Assembly: GCA_025059875.1 (NCBI GenBank)
Contig: JANXCT010000001.1
Location: 1 to 64,000 of the forward strand
Source: Candidatus Kapaibacterium sp.
GTDB taxonomy: Bacteria; Bacteroidota; Ignavibacteria; Kapaibacteriales; HRBIN21
Direction of reading: 5' to 3'
Length of the DNA: 64,000 bases
The notes under the pieces are model-generated. The model saw only the letters and a list, made by a program, of their open reading frames with translations. It was not told the DNA's origin and did no database searches. Position 1 is the first letter of the stretch. Every line of letters starts with the position of its first letter. Positions 55,972 to 64,000 of this stretch are shown here, piece by piece. The position numbers and the translations under genes were made by a program.

Positions 55972-57332
55972 GACGGCAACCCGTCAGAGAACTCAGCCAA
56001 GAAGCGAACGAAGGCATCCATCTCTGCACGCGTTCGCTTCTCCGTCACCGCTATGAGCAATCCCTCCAGCTCTGCTCCCACCCATCGAGTCGGGACCCCT
56101 GCCAGAAAGCCCCGCTCTATACCACGGGCAACGATGCGCTCTGCCGGTACAGGGGACCGCACCAGGAACTCTCGGAAGAAGGGCCTCCGAATGGCCAGCT
56201 CATAGCCCGGTAGGGCGGCAATACGGTCCGCTAGGTAGTGAGCCCGCTGCAAACACTGGAGTGCCACTTCCCGAATACCTTCCTTGCCAAGCCACGCCAT
56301 CATCACTGTTGCTGCCAGCATCATCAGACCCTGGTTCGTGCAGATGTTCGAGGTTGCCCGCTCGCGCTTAATCTGCTGCTCCCGAGTCTGCAGCGTCAAC
56401 ACGAACCCGCGATTGCCCTCTGCATCTTCCGTCATTGCAGCGATGCGCCCAGGCAACAGGCGGATGAATCGCTTGCGGGCAGCGAAGAAGCCCACATACG
56501 GCCCGCCGAAGCTGAGTGGGATCCCTAACGGCTGTCCCTCACCAACGACGAGATCAGCACCGTACGCCCCAGGAGGCTCCAGTAAGCCTAAGCTGATGGG
56601 GTCCGCTACAACAATGAAGAGCGCCCCGTGGTGGTGCGCTATCTCGCCGATCTCTGAAGCTGCCTCCTCCAGGACCCCGTAGAAATTCGGCTGCTGGAGG
56701 ACAACAGCAGCAACGTCGCTACCAATGCGCTCGCTGACAAGCTCTGGGATGGCTACTCCGTCTGGGGCCATCACTTCCTCGAAGACAAGCCCACGCCCAG
56801 CGCAGATCGTACGCGCGACCTGGCGGTAATGAGGATGGATCGTCCCGGCGAAGAGAACACGGCGCCGCTGCGTGGCTGCAAATGCCAGCAGGCATGCCTC
56901 AGCCACAGCACTGGCACCGTCGTACAGCGATGCATTCGCCACCTCCATCCCCGTCAGTTCGCAGATCATGGACTGGAACTCGTAAATGGCCTGCAGCGTC
57001 CCCTGTGAGACCTCGGCCTGGTAGGGCGTGTAGGCCGTCTGGAACTCTGAGCGCCCGATAATCCACTCTACCACTGCCGGAACATAATGGTCGTAGGCCC
57101 CGGCACCCATGAAGCAGATGTGGGTATGCGCACCACTGTTTCGGCTCGCCAAGGAGCGCAAGTACTCGTAGGTCTGCCACTCGGAAAGGGCCGGAGGTAG
57201 CGGGAGCAGTTCACGCAACCGGAGTTCCTCGGGGATTGCACTCAGCAGCTCTTCTTCGCTCTCTACCCCGATGCTCCGCAGCATCTGCTGCCGGTCTTCG
57301 TCTGTCAAAGGCAAGAAGGGATGCGTTGCCAT
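55968..57332 (-). CDS. gcvPA: glycine dehydrogenase (decarboxylating) subunit 1
   Basis: Half of the split P-protein of the glycine cleavage system; 454 aa. FMGAGAYDHYVPAVVEWI, FQTAYTPYQAEVSQGTLQAIYEFQSMICELTGMEVANAS in consecutive pieces, EGQPLGIPLSFGGPYVG and TREQQIKRERATSNICTNQ are family marks. The PLP-binding subunit gcvPB and gcvT/H are not in the window. First gene of a minus-strand operon with the DivIC, ROK and RidA genes. Confidence 0.95.
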   Translation of the reverse strand: MATHPFLPLTDEDRQQMLRSIGVESEEELLSAIPEELRLRELLPLPPALSEWQTYEYLRSLASRNSGAHTHICFMGAGAYDHYVPAVVEWIIGRSEFQTAYTPYQAEVSQGTLQAIYEFQSMICELTGMEVANASLYDGASAVAEACLLAFAATQRRRVLFAGTIHPHYRQVARTICAGRGLVFEEVMAPDGVAIPELVSERIGSDVAAVVLQQPNFYGVLEEAASEIGEIAHHHGALFIVVADPISLGLLEPPGAYGADLVVGEGQPLGIPLSFGGPYVGFFAARKRFIRLLPGRIAAMTEDAEGNRGFVLTLQTREQQIKRERATSNICTNQGLMMLAATVMMAWLGKEGIREVALQCLQRAHYLADRIAALPGYELAIRRPFFREFLVRSPVPAERIVARGIERGFLAGVPTRWVGAELEGLLIAVTEKRTRAEMDAFVRFLAEFSDGLPS

Positions 57333-57362
57333 CCGTCGGAGCCATAGAATTCAACGGCTGCG

Positions 57363-57370
57363 CAAAATTA
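57363..57370 (-). promoter_or_regulatory. gcvPA promoter -7 box
   Basis: TAATTTTG on the minus strand (57370-57363), 31 nt before the gcvPA ATG. No good -33. Confidence 0.5.
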
Positions 57371-57393
57371 CACCCCCGCCTCCCAACCGCTCA

Positions 57394-57424
57394 TTGAGTG
57401 TCCAACAGGGCTTTTGTAAGTTTG
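57394..57424 (+). promoter_or_regulatory. transketolase promoter, TTGA-N19-TAAGTTTG
   Basis: TTGA at 57394-57397 and TAAGTTTG at 57417-57424 with 19 nt between; the ATG of the transketolase gene is at 57454. Divergent from the gcvPA box. Confidence 0.6.
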
Positions 57425-57453
57425 TGTGCTTGTCTGAAAGGCCGTGCACCGGC

Positions 57454-58377
57454 ATGAAAGTAGAGGACCTGCGGATCGTCTTTCCCCCGATTGTCTTCGA
57501 GAACCGGCGCCGTCGCCCAGAGGAGTTTGCAGAGATCGCCCGCGAGATCCGTCGCGACATCATCAAGATGCTCGCCTTAGCCGGCTCGGGGCACAGCGGA
57601 GGTCCCCTCGGAACGGCAGATATCCACGCCGTTCTCTTCTTCGGCGGCTACATGCGCTACCGCCCGAAAGACCCCTGGTGGCCTGAACGTGATCGCTACG
57701 TGCTCAGCGCTGGACATCTTTGTCCTGTGCTCTATGCCACACTGGCTCGCGCAGGATTCTTCCCCATTGAGGAGCTGCGAACGCTCCGCAAGTACGGCAG
57801 CCGCCTCCAAGGACATCCGGGGCGGGATATGGGCCTACCCGGCATCGAGACCTCCACGGCTTCCCTTGGGCAAGGGATCTCGATTGCCGTCGGTATGGCT
57901 CTCAGCGACAAGTGGCTAGACAAGAACGATCGCCGCGTCTTCGCCCTCACAGGAGATGGGGAGCTCCAGGAGGGATCCGTCTGGGAAGCCGCTATGGCGG
58001 CAGCGCACTACCAGCTGGACAACCTCTGCTGGATCGTGGACAACAACGACTGCCAGATCGATGGACGAGTCCACGACGTCATGAGCATCTACCCGCTCGA
58101 CAAGAAGTTCGAAGCCTTCGGTTTTGCCGTCTTGGAGTGCGATGGGCACAACTACTCTGAGCTCATGGCGTGCTTCGACCAGTTCCTAGAGCACCATCGC
58201 CAACGGATAGGGAAACCAACCGTCATCATTGCCCACACGAAGATGGGGCGGGGGATCTCCTTCATGGAGGATGACTACCGGTGGCATGGCAAACCGCCCT
58301 CCCCAGAGCAAGCCCTGAAAGCACTGCAAGAGCTGGAAGACCCATACATCGCCGTGGTGGAACCGACTGAAGTCTAA
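57454..58377 (+). CDS. transketolase, N-terminal (TPP-binding) subunit
   Basis: 307 aa. The diphosphate-binding loop GDGELQEGSVWEAAMAA (about 169-185) with DNNDCQID, plus SGHSGGPLGTADI and GSRLQGHPGRDMGLPGIE near the substrate, are the N-terminal half of transketolase. It pairs with the C-terminal subunit at 59035, but a lipoprotein gene lies between them. A longer open frame to the left is not used, because it spans the promoter. Transfers C2 units between sugar phosphates (pentose pathway). Confidence 0.94.
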   Translation: MKVEDLRIVFPPIVFENRRRRPEEFAEIAREIRRDIIKMLALAGSGHSGGPLGTADIHAVLFFGGYMRYRPKDPWWPERDRYVLSAGHLCPVLYATLARAGFFPIEELRTLRKYGSRLQGHPGRDMGLPGIETSTASLGQGISIAVGMALSDKWLDKNDRRVFALTGDGELQEGSVWEAAMAAAHYQLDNLCWIVDNNDCQIDGRVHDVMSIYPLDKKFEAFGFAVLECDGHNYSELMACFDQFLEHHRQRIGKPTVIIAHTKMGRGISFMEDDYRWHGKPPSPEQALKALQELEDPYIAVVEPTEV

Positions 58378-58381
58378 CTGT

Positions 58382-59023
58382 ATGGGCCTGCGTTGTGACC
58401 TGCATTGCATCGGGATCCTCGCCGCTGTGGTGCTATTCCTCGGTTGCTCCCGAACCACCGAAAGATCACCGAAGGCAGAAACAGGAACTCCCAGTTTGAC
58501 TCCCTCTACAGTTGCCCCGGAATCCTCCCAGGACTCCCCTCAGGAAAGGCTATCCTCCTCCAAGCCTCTGACGCCAGACCAGCTTGCGAAGCTCCTGCCA
58601 TTGCCTTCTGCTTTCCCTAAACTGGTTGACGCTCCACCGCCGAGTTCGGGCCGACAAGTCTTCGAGGATGGCATCATCATTCGCGCCTCTCGCGAGTTCC
58701 GTTTCCGGAACGGCGGTTACCTTTGGGTTAGCATCAGCGATTACGTCCAAGCCCCCTCACGTCTGCAGCAGCTTGAGGCTACTATCCGCTCCCCCGTCAA
58801 GGATTACGAAGCACAACTCCTAGAGTTCCTCCATCTCCCCGATGGCTTCGGATACGTTGTCTGGGATCCTACGACTCGCAACGGGCGCCTGCAGGCTATC
58901 CGTGGCCAGCGCTTCGTACTCCAGGCTGAAGGGGGGGACCTACCGACTGAACTCCCCTGGAACCGTGTTCCAGAGTACTTCCCTATCGAGCATGCTCTGC
59001 GAACTAAGCCGTCTTCCGAATAG
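58382..59023 (+). CDS. lipoprotein of unknown function between transketolase subunits
   Basis: 213 aa. Signal peptide with lipobox LFLGC (Cys near residue 22), then a low-complexity Ser/Pro/Thr-rich stretch (about 25-70) as an envelope spacer, and a folded part with strand-like segments such as FRNGGYLWVSISDYV. I recognise no family. Four bp after the first transketolase gene and 11 bp before the second, so it is cotranscribed with them. Confidence 0.7.
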   Translation: MGLRCDLHCIGILAAVVLFLGCSRTTERSPKAETGTPSLTPSTVAPESSQDSPQERLSSSKPLTPDQLAKLLPLPSAFPKLVDAPPPSSGRQVFEDGIIIRASREFRFRNGGYLWVSISDYVQAPSRLQQLEATIRSPVKDYEAQLLEFLHLPDGFGYVVWDPTTRNGRLQAIRGQRFVLQAEGGDLPTELPWNRVPEYFPIEHALRTKPSSE

Positions 59024-59034
59024 CGGTAGGAACC

Positions 59035-60060
59035 ATGCCCACGTTCCAGCTCCTGGGAAATAGACCAACACGCCAAGGCTTTGGCGAAGGGCTCGTCGTC
59101 CTCGGCGAGCGCTATGAGAACGTCGTTGTCCTCGGTGGGGACATCACCGAGTCTGTGATGACTTCTTTCTTCCGCGACCGTTTCCCCGATCGCTTCTTCT
59201 CCATCGGGGTAGCAGAGCAAAACGCTACGACCATCGCCGTTGGGCTGGCCCTCTCTGGCAAGATTCCCTTCTTCGCAAGCTACGGTACCTTCTGTGCCTT
59301 TCGGAACGCCGACCAGCTCCGAATCTCCGTCTGCTACAACAACGTCAACGTCAAGATCGGTGGCGGACACGCTGGCATCAGCGTCGGACCCGATGGGGCA
59401 ACGCACCAAGCGTTGGAAGACATCGCTGTCATCCGAACACTGCCCAACATGACCCTCGTAGTCCCTTGCGACTACATGGAGACCAAGAAGGCGACCATCG
59501 CCATCGGAGAGATCTGGGGGCCAGCATACATCCGCTTCGGCCGCGCAAGCGTCCCGTGGTTTACCACTGAGGACACCCCATTCCGGTTGGGTCAGGCTGA
59601 AGTCTTCCGTGAAGGCAACGACGTAGCAATCATCGCCTGCGGTGCCATGGTCTGGCAAGCACTCCTCGCTGCCGATATGTTGGCAAAGCGCGGCATTCGC
59701 GCCCGCGTGATCAACAACCACACGATCAAGCCGATGGACGCGGAGACCATCGTAGCTGCTGCTCGAGAATGCGGAGCGATCGTCACGGCCGAAGAGCACC
59801 AGATCCATGGCGGCATGGGGAGCGCAGTTGCAGAGATTGTGGCAAAGAACTGTCCCGTGCCGATTGAGTTTGTCGGCGTCCGAGACACCTTCGGTGGTAG
59901 CGGGGATCCGGATGAGCTGCTGGAACGGTTTGGACTCACGTGGAAGCAGATCTACGCGGCAGCACTAACAGTCATGGAGCGGCGCGACAAGGGGAGTACT
60001 GGAATCCGCCGCGTCACCGAGGTACCCGCCTACACTCCCAGCGACGGATACGCTGGGTGA
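59035..60060 (+). CDS. transketolase, C-terminal (pyrimidine-binding) subunit
   Basis: 341 aa. The pyrimidine domain has TRQGFGEGLVVLGER, VVVLGGDITESVMT and the catalytic Glu in GVAEQNATTIAVGLAL; then GTFCAFRNADQLRISVCY and KIGGGHAGISVGPDGATHQALEDIA. The C-terminal domain has ARVINNHTIKPMD and EEHQIHGGMGSAVAE. Together with the 57454 gene it makes a complete split transketolase. Twelve bp before the antiporter. Confidence 0.95.
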   Translation: MPTFQLLGNRPTRQGFGEGLVVLGERYENVVVLGGDITESVMTSFFRDRFPDRFFSIGVAEQNATTIAVGLALSGKIPFFASYGTFCAFRNADQLRISVCYNNVNVKIGGGHAGISVGPDGATHQALEDIAVIRTLPNMTLVVPCDYMETKKATIAIGEIWGPAYIRFGRASVPWFTTEDTPFRLGQAEVFREGNDVAIIACGAMVWQALLAADMLAKRGIRARVINNHTIKPMDAETIVAAARECGAIVTAEEHQIHGGMGSAVAEIVAKNCPVPIEFVGVRDTFGGSGDPDELLERFGLTWKQIYAAALTVMERRDKGSTGIRRVTEVPAYTPSDGYAG

Positions 60061-60072
60061 TGTAGCCTACGC

Positions 60073-61767
60073 ATGGAGGCCCTGTTCTTACGGGATTTTC
60101 TCCTCCTGCTCGGACTCGCATTTCTACTAACGGCAATCTCCGAGCGCCTCGGTATCCCTTCCGTCCTCGGGCTGCTGCTGTGTGGGCTGATCGTTGGACC
60201 AGCAGGACTCGGACTCATCACTACTCCAGAGGCCATTCAACTGGTGTCCGACATTGGCATCGTTCTCTTGCTGTTCGTCCTTGGCCTGGAATTCTCCTTC
60301 CGCAGGCTCTGGCAATTGCGCCGGATTGCTCTGCTGGGAGGCATCCTCCAGATGGGGCTAGCAACGCTCCTTGGTACTGCGCTCTGGCTCCTCTGGATCA
60401 GGGGCTCGCCAGTAGAGGCGTTTGGGGTGGGGATGATCGCTTCTATGAGCAGCACTGCCGTGGGGCTTTGGCTCCTTACGAAGCACGACGAGCTCAGCAC
60501 TCCTCACGGACGTCTAGCCTTCAGCATCTTGCTTGCCCAAGACGTTGCGGTTGCCCCTCTTGTCCTCGTTCTCCGCCTACTAAGCTTGCTGACAACACAG
60601 AGAGTCTCAACGGTAGGAGCCATCCTCCAAGACCTTCTCGTTCTGATCGCTGCGGCAGCACTCCTCTTCATCAGCCTGAAAGTCGTTGTCCACTTCCTCG
60701 TCCGGCTACTGCGCCTGACGAAGTCCCGAGAAGCCTTCGTCCTACTAGGCCTAACAGTCGGAGTTGGGGCGGCAGCTATCAGCGAGCAACTGGGACTGTC
60801 ATCCGCCTTAGGGGCATTCCTAGCAGGGCTTTTCTTTTCAGGATTCCAGGAGCGCTACCGACTCATCAGTGCAGTCGAGCCATTCAGGGATGCTCTTGCC
60901 AGTCTTTTTTTCCTCTCCATTGGCCTTCTCCTCAGCTCCCTGCCGCCCATCAGCATTGTCGTTCCGCTTGCACTAGCACTCTTCGCTGCAAAGCTTCTTG
61001 CTGTCGTAGTACCCGCTCGTGTCCTAAAGTACCCCCTCCGGACATCGCTGCTGACGGGGGTATTGCTCGCCTCTGTTGGGGAGTTCAGCTTACTAGGCCT
61101 GGGAGTCGGGGCACAGATGGGACTCTTCTCGACCAGCACGCAGGAGCTGTTTCGGAGCATTCTGCTCATCAGCGTCTTCGCCACAGTCATTCTCTACCAG
61201 CTCCTGAGGCAGCAGAGGATTGGGATGTCCAGCTCTCCTCCCATAAGCGACCAAACCCTGTCGGACCACGTCCTTCTGATTGGCTACGGTGTTACCGGAC
61301 AGACCCTCCACGCTGTCTTGAAGGAGACTGGTCTTCCGTATGCCATTCTGGAGCTCAATCCTCGGACTGTCGAACGCCTTCGGACAGCTGGCGAACCCGT
61401 CTTCCTGGGCGATTGTACGGACGAGACCAGCCTTCGCCAAGCAGGGGTAGAGAGAGCTCGTGCCGTTGTAGTGGCAATTTCCGACACATTGCTTGTACCT
61501 CGCGCCATCGGGCTTATTCGTTCGCTAAACCCCACGGCCTTCATTGCAGCCCGAACCCACTACGTTGCCCACATAGAACCGCTGTATGCTGCAGGGGCCT
61601 CCCTCGTCGTCGCAGAGGAATTCGAAGCTTCGCTGTACCTGCTAGGAGCCCTCCTCCGTCATTTAGGGATGCCGCTAGAGCGCATTGCGTCCGTCTGTGA
61701 GGATTTCCGCTCCGAGCACTATGCCCTCTTCCAGAAACAACTCCGTGGAGCCGAAGAGCCGTCGTGA
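60073..61767 (+). CDS. CPA2 cation/proton antiporter with RCK domain
   Basis: 564 aa. About twelve membrane helices (residues 1-385), with ERLGIPSVLGLLLCGLIVGP, the conserved ALGAFLAGLFFSG and DVAVAPLVLVL segments. The C-terminal RCK/TrkA-N domain begins LLIGYGVTGQTLHAVL and has EPVFLGDCTDETSLRQAGVERA, a nucleotide-binding switch as in KefB/KefC. Probably K+/H+ or Na+/H+ exchange under nucleotide control. A 506-aa frame in another phase of the same region is a composition artefact. Confidence 0.92.
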   Translation: MEALFLRDFLLLLGLAFLLTAISERLGIPSVLGLLLCGLIVGPAGLGLITTPEAIQLVSDIGIVLLLFVLGLEFSFRRLWQLRRIALLGGILQMGLATLLGTALWLLWIRGSPVEAFGVGMIASMSSTAVGLWLLTKHDELSTPHGRLAFSILLAQDVAVAPLVLVLRLLSLLTTQRVSTVGAILQDLLVLIAAAALLFISLKVVVHFLVRLLRLTKSREAFVLLGLTVGVGAAAISEQLGLSSALGAFLAGLFFSGFQERYRLISAVEPFRDALASLFFLSIGLLLSSLPPISIVVPLALALFAAKLLAVVVPARVLKYPLRTSLLTGVLLASVGEFSLLGLGVGAQMGLFSTSTQELFRSILLISVFATVILYQLLRQQRIGMSSSPPISDQTLSDHVLLIGYGVTGQTLHAVLKETGLPYAILELNPRTVERLRTAGEPVFLGDCTDETSLRQAGVERARAVVVAISDTLLVPRAIGLIRSLNPTAFIAARTHYVAHIEPLYAAGASLVVAEEFEASLYLLGALLRHLGMPLERIASVCEDFRSEHYALFQKQLRGAEEPS

Positions 61768-61768
61768 G

Positions 61769-63301
61769 ATGACATTGCCACAAGACGTGCGTACCTACCT
61801 GGACACGGCCCCCAGGATCGAGCTCTCTGAACCCCTGCTGGAAGAACTCGGCAAGATCGCTGACCAAGAAGGCGTAGGGCTCTTCGTCGTTGGCGGTTTC
61901 GTCCGCGACCTCTTCCGTGGTCAAGCTCGGAAGGACATTGACTTTACCGTCATCGGAGATGCAATTGCCTTTGCTCGTCGGCTAGCACGGTGCTTCCGCT
62001 CTAAGGCTGTCGTCTACGAGCGCTTCCACACAGCCTTGGTCCCAATCGGAGAATACCGCTGTGAGTTCGTCGGGACACGGCGTGAAAGCTATGAGCCCAA
62101 CTCCCGGAAGCCCATCGTGGAAGAGGGAACACTGTGGGACGATTTGCGCCGCCGCGACTTCACGATCAATGCACTGGCAATCGCCCTCAACGCCCCGTAC
62201 TGGGGAGCACTGGTAGACCTCTTCGGCGGACTATGGGACCTCCAGCGGCGCTACATCCGCACACCGTTGGATCCTGCCGTCACCTTCAACGAGGATCCAC
62301 TCCGGATGCTACGGGCTGCCCGCTTCGTCGCGCTGTTAGAGGGAACTCTGGCCGAGGATGCGCGACAGGCAATGGTACGACTTGCTTCCCGTATCCAGAT
62401 TGTCTCCCAGGAGCGAGTAACCGAGGAACTGCTGAAACTCCTCTCCACACCTCGCCCCAGCATAGGCTTCCTCTTGCTCTACGAGACGGGACTGCTCCCG
62501 TACGTCTTCCCTGAGTTGCAGAATCTCGCTGGAGTAGAGCTCGTCCACGTTGGCAAGCAAGCATATGGGCATAAGGACGTCCTCCGCCACACCCTGCAGG
62601 TGGTGGACAACGTTGCCGCCCGTAGCGATAATGTCTGGCTTCGGCTCGCTGCCCTCCTCCACGACATCGGGAAAGCAAAGACCAAGCGCTTTGTTGAAGG
62701 TGTGGGTTGGACTTTCCACGGGCATGAGGAGGTTGGAGCACGTATGGCGGAGCGCATCTTCCGGAGAATGAAGCTTCCGCTCCAGCACCTACCGCATGTG
62801 CAGACGCTAATTCGGCTCCACCAGCGGCCTCAGGCACTCGTCGACGAAGGCGTGACCGACTCCGCTATCCGACGCCTTATCGTGCAAGCAGGCGAAGCCC
62901 TTGAGGACCTCTTCCTCCTCTGCCGCGCAGACATCACGACACGCAACCCCGTTCTAGCACAGCGATACCTGCGGAACTACGACGCTCTTCAGAAGAGGAT
63001 CGAGGACGTACAAGAACGCGACCGGCTCCGAGCTTTCCAGTCGCCAGTTCGCGGAGACGAGATCATGCAGCTCTGCAACCTGCCGCCCTCTCCCGCTGTC
63101 GGCTACATCAAGAAAGCCCTGGAGGAGGCGATCCTGGATGGCATCGTGCCGAACGACTACGAGGCTGTCAAAGCCTACCTACTAGAGCACAAAGAGGAGC
63201 TCTTAGCAGCCGCTCGTGCATACGAGGCAGACCACTTTCAGCGCAGAAGGATGGCCCGCTCCGCTCCGTCAGCAGAAAGGACAGCCCCGCCACTATCATG
63301 A
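61769..63301 (+). CDS. CCA-adding tRNA nucleotidyltransferase / poly(A) polymerase family, with HD domain
   Basis: 510 aa. Nucleotidyltransferase signature VVGGFVRDLFRGQARKDIDF (about 38-57) with the metal Asp pair; RRRDFTINALAIA; and the RNA-binding FNEDPLRMLRAARF. A C-terminal HD phosphohydrolase domain shows ALLHDIGKAKTK and the His pairs of HTLQVVDN and FHGHEEVG. Builds or repairs the CCA end, which matters here because the three tRNAs in the window do not encode CCA. ATG at 61769 overlaps the antiporter end closely. Start of the next gene overlaps its stop (ATGA). Confidence 0.93.
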   Translation: MTLPQDVRTYLDTAPRIELSEPLLEELGKIADQEGVGLFVVGGFVRDLFRGQARKDIDFTVIGDAIAFARRLARCFRSKAVVYERFHTALVPIGEYRCEFVGTRRESYEPNSRKPIVEEGTLWDDLRRRDFTINALAIALNAPYWGALVDLFGGLWDLQRRYIRTPLDPAVTFNEDPLRMLRAARFVALLEGTLAEDARQAMVRLASRIQIVSQERVTEELLKLLSTPRPSIGFLLLYETGLLPYVFPELQNLAGVELVHVGKQAYGHKDVLRHTLQVVDNVAARSDNVWLRLAALLHDIGKAKTKRFVEGVGWTFHGHEEVGARMAERIFRRMKLPLQHLPHVQTLIRLHQRPQALVDEGVTDSAIRRLIVQAGEALEDLFLLCRADITTRNPVLAQRYLRNYDALQKRIEDVQERDRLRAFQSPVRGDEIMQLCNLPPSPAVGYIKKALEEAILDGIVPNDYEAVKAYLLEHKEELLAAARAYEADHFQRRRMARSAPSAERTAPPLS

Positions 63302-64000
63302 CCCGACTCGCCGTGTGGCCACTCTTGGTTGTCGTCACCTTGGCAAGCTGCCAGCGCGAGCGATGGGAATTGCCCTGCGGACTTTGCGGTGCAAGTAGTC
63401 GGTCCTCCAACTACGCGCACATTGCCTCCGAGCCACCCCTCCTCCCATTCCTCCGCCCCCTCCATCATCCAGATACCAGCGCTTGCCTCTTTCCCCCGCT
63501 GGCACCCTCCACTCGCCTCACAGTCGTGGCGACGGCAGCAGGGTCCATCATTGCCTTCACCCCTACTGACTCCCTGTGGACCTACAGGCTACCGAAAGGC
63601 GTCGCTGCTGCGAGCACGATGGCAGCCGACACGAGCACCCTCTACGTACTTGGGACCGATGGAGTCCTATATGCTCTCACTTTCGGCGGGAGCTTGCGAT
63701 GGCAGAAAGCTCTCTTCCAGCCACTCACAAATGGAGGCGGCCCTTATACACATCTCCTCCCGCTTCGGGACGGTGTCGTTGCCGGGGAAGTTTCCGGACG
63801 GCTTGTGCGCATCTCCTCCACGGGACAGACCCTATGGGAGCAGCGGCGGGGAGCATCTGTAGACCGATTGCCGGCAGCCGACGAGAGTGGGAATGTCTTC
63901 GTAGGGCTCACGTCGGCTGACTCCCATGGGGACACGGTGCTCTTCATTGACTCTTCTGGGCAGCAACGTTGGGCTCGTGGACTCCCGGATACTCGCTTGA
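63298..64000 (+). CDS. beta-propeller lipoprotein (PQQ/BamB-like), partial
   Basis: Starts at an ATG overlapping the CCA-enzyme stop and stays open to the window's right end (234 codons). It has a signal peptide ending in a lipobox (LASC, Cys near residue 19), then repeats of the type STLYVLGTDGVLYALTFGG, VVAGEVSGRLVRISSTGQ and GQQRWARGLPD. These are PQQ-type propeller blades as in BamB-like proteins. The C-terminal blades are outside the window, so blade number and role are unknown. Confidence 0.8.
   Translation, partial: MTRLAVWPLLVVVTLASCQRERWELPCGLCGASSRSSNYAHIASEPPLLPFLRPLHHPDTSACLFPPLAPSTRLTVVATAAGSIIAFTPTDSLWTYRLPKGVAAASTMAADTSTLYVLGTDGVLYALTFGGSLRWQKALFQPLTNGGGPYTHLLPLRDGVVAGEVSGRLVRISSTGQTLWEQRRGASVDRLPAADESGNVFVGLTSADSHGDTVLFIDSSGQQRWARGLPDTRL

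Noticed and set aside
60180-61700. 506-aa open frame overlapping the antiporter in another phase
   Set aside because: Arg/Ser/Pro/Cys-rich with no motif; the antiporter frame has full family signatures. A composition effect of high GC.

Overview
The window reads as a gene-dense bacterial chromosome segment (about 57% GC by eye, nearly every gap under 100 bp). Several signs point to the Bacteroidota/Chlorobiota (FCB) group: the recurrent -7 promoter box TAnnTTTG, a type IX secretion-like C-terminal sorting domain on a peptidase, an OstA-like LPS protein, Cys-free L36 and long Cys-poor S14, and a GTTCTTTGAAA-type rRNA leader. A moderately thermophilic Kapabacteria/Ignavibacteria-like lineage would fit the GC and compactness, but that is inference; the partial 16S is the way to decide it.

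Layout. 1-497: 5' third of a 16S rRNA gene on the minus strand, with leader and promoters to about 690. 820-21425: one long plus-strand translation block, EF-G1 type, rpsL, rpsG, a second EF-G, tuf, then the S10/spc/alpha ribosomal clusters with secY, map, infA, rpmJ, rpoA and rplQ; rpsD is absent from its usual place. 21373-28284: a plus-strand housekeeping string (engB, purE, a glycosyltransferase, nth, an EamA permease, 5-formyl-THF cyclo-ligase, nuoF, nadD, an orphan sugar-ABC permease). 28287-30248 (minus): nadE, with tRNA-Pro behind it. 30451-35052: folC and an OstA-like gene (plus) facing aat, trmB and mlaE (minus). 35149-42147: ligA, an SEDS protein, a degenerate Nudix protein and thiI facing rfbC (minus), then nfo and a frameshifted ydjM-like gene. 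42200-46877 (minus): tRNA-Thr, an FAD oxidoreductase, ruvB, a UDP-glucuronate decarboxylase-like gene and mgtE. 47178-49479: an ECF sigma factor, a membrane protein that looks like an anti-sigma factor joined to a beta-barrel-like domain, and a lipoprotein. 49520-54145: tRNA-Val, trpS, rsmG and a damaged secreted M14 peptidase. 54309-57332 (minus): ridA, a ROK protein, a DivIC/FtsB-like protein and gcvPA. 57454-64000: a two-subunit transketolase interrupted by a lipoprotein gene, a CPA2 antiporter, a CCA-adding enzyme and the start of a beta-propeller lipoprotein.

How the parts work together. The first 21 kb supplies ribosomal proteins, elongation factors, the Sec channel, initiation factor 1, N-terminal Met removal and the RNA polymerase alpha subunit. 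Two different EF-Gs flank rpsL/rpsG: one resembles mitochondrial EFG1/spdEFG1, while the second lacks the domain IV tip residues tied to translocation, which suggests a split between translocation and ribosome recycling. The rest is mostly housekeeping: NAD, folate, DNA repair, tRNA modification, envelope and cell division.

The most unusual loci are the sigma / anti-sigma-barrel / lipoprotein cassette (47178-49479), the EF-G pair, the triply damaged M14 peptidase, the lipoprotein gene between the transketolase subunits, and two convergent gene pairs whose 3' ends overlap by 84-95 bp. No CRISPR array, insertion sequence or prophage was seen, and no classical U-tract terminator.
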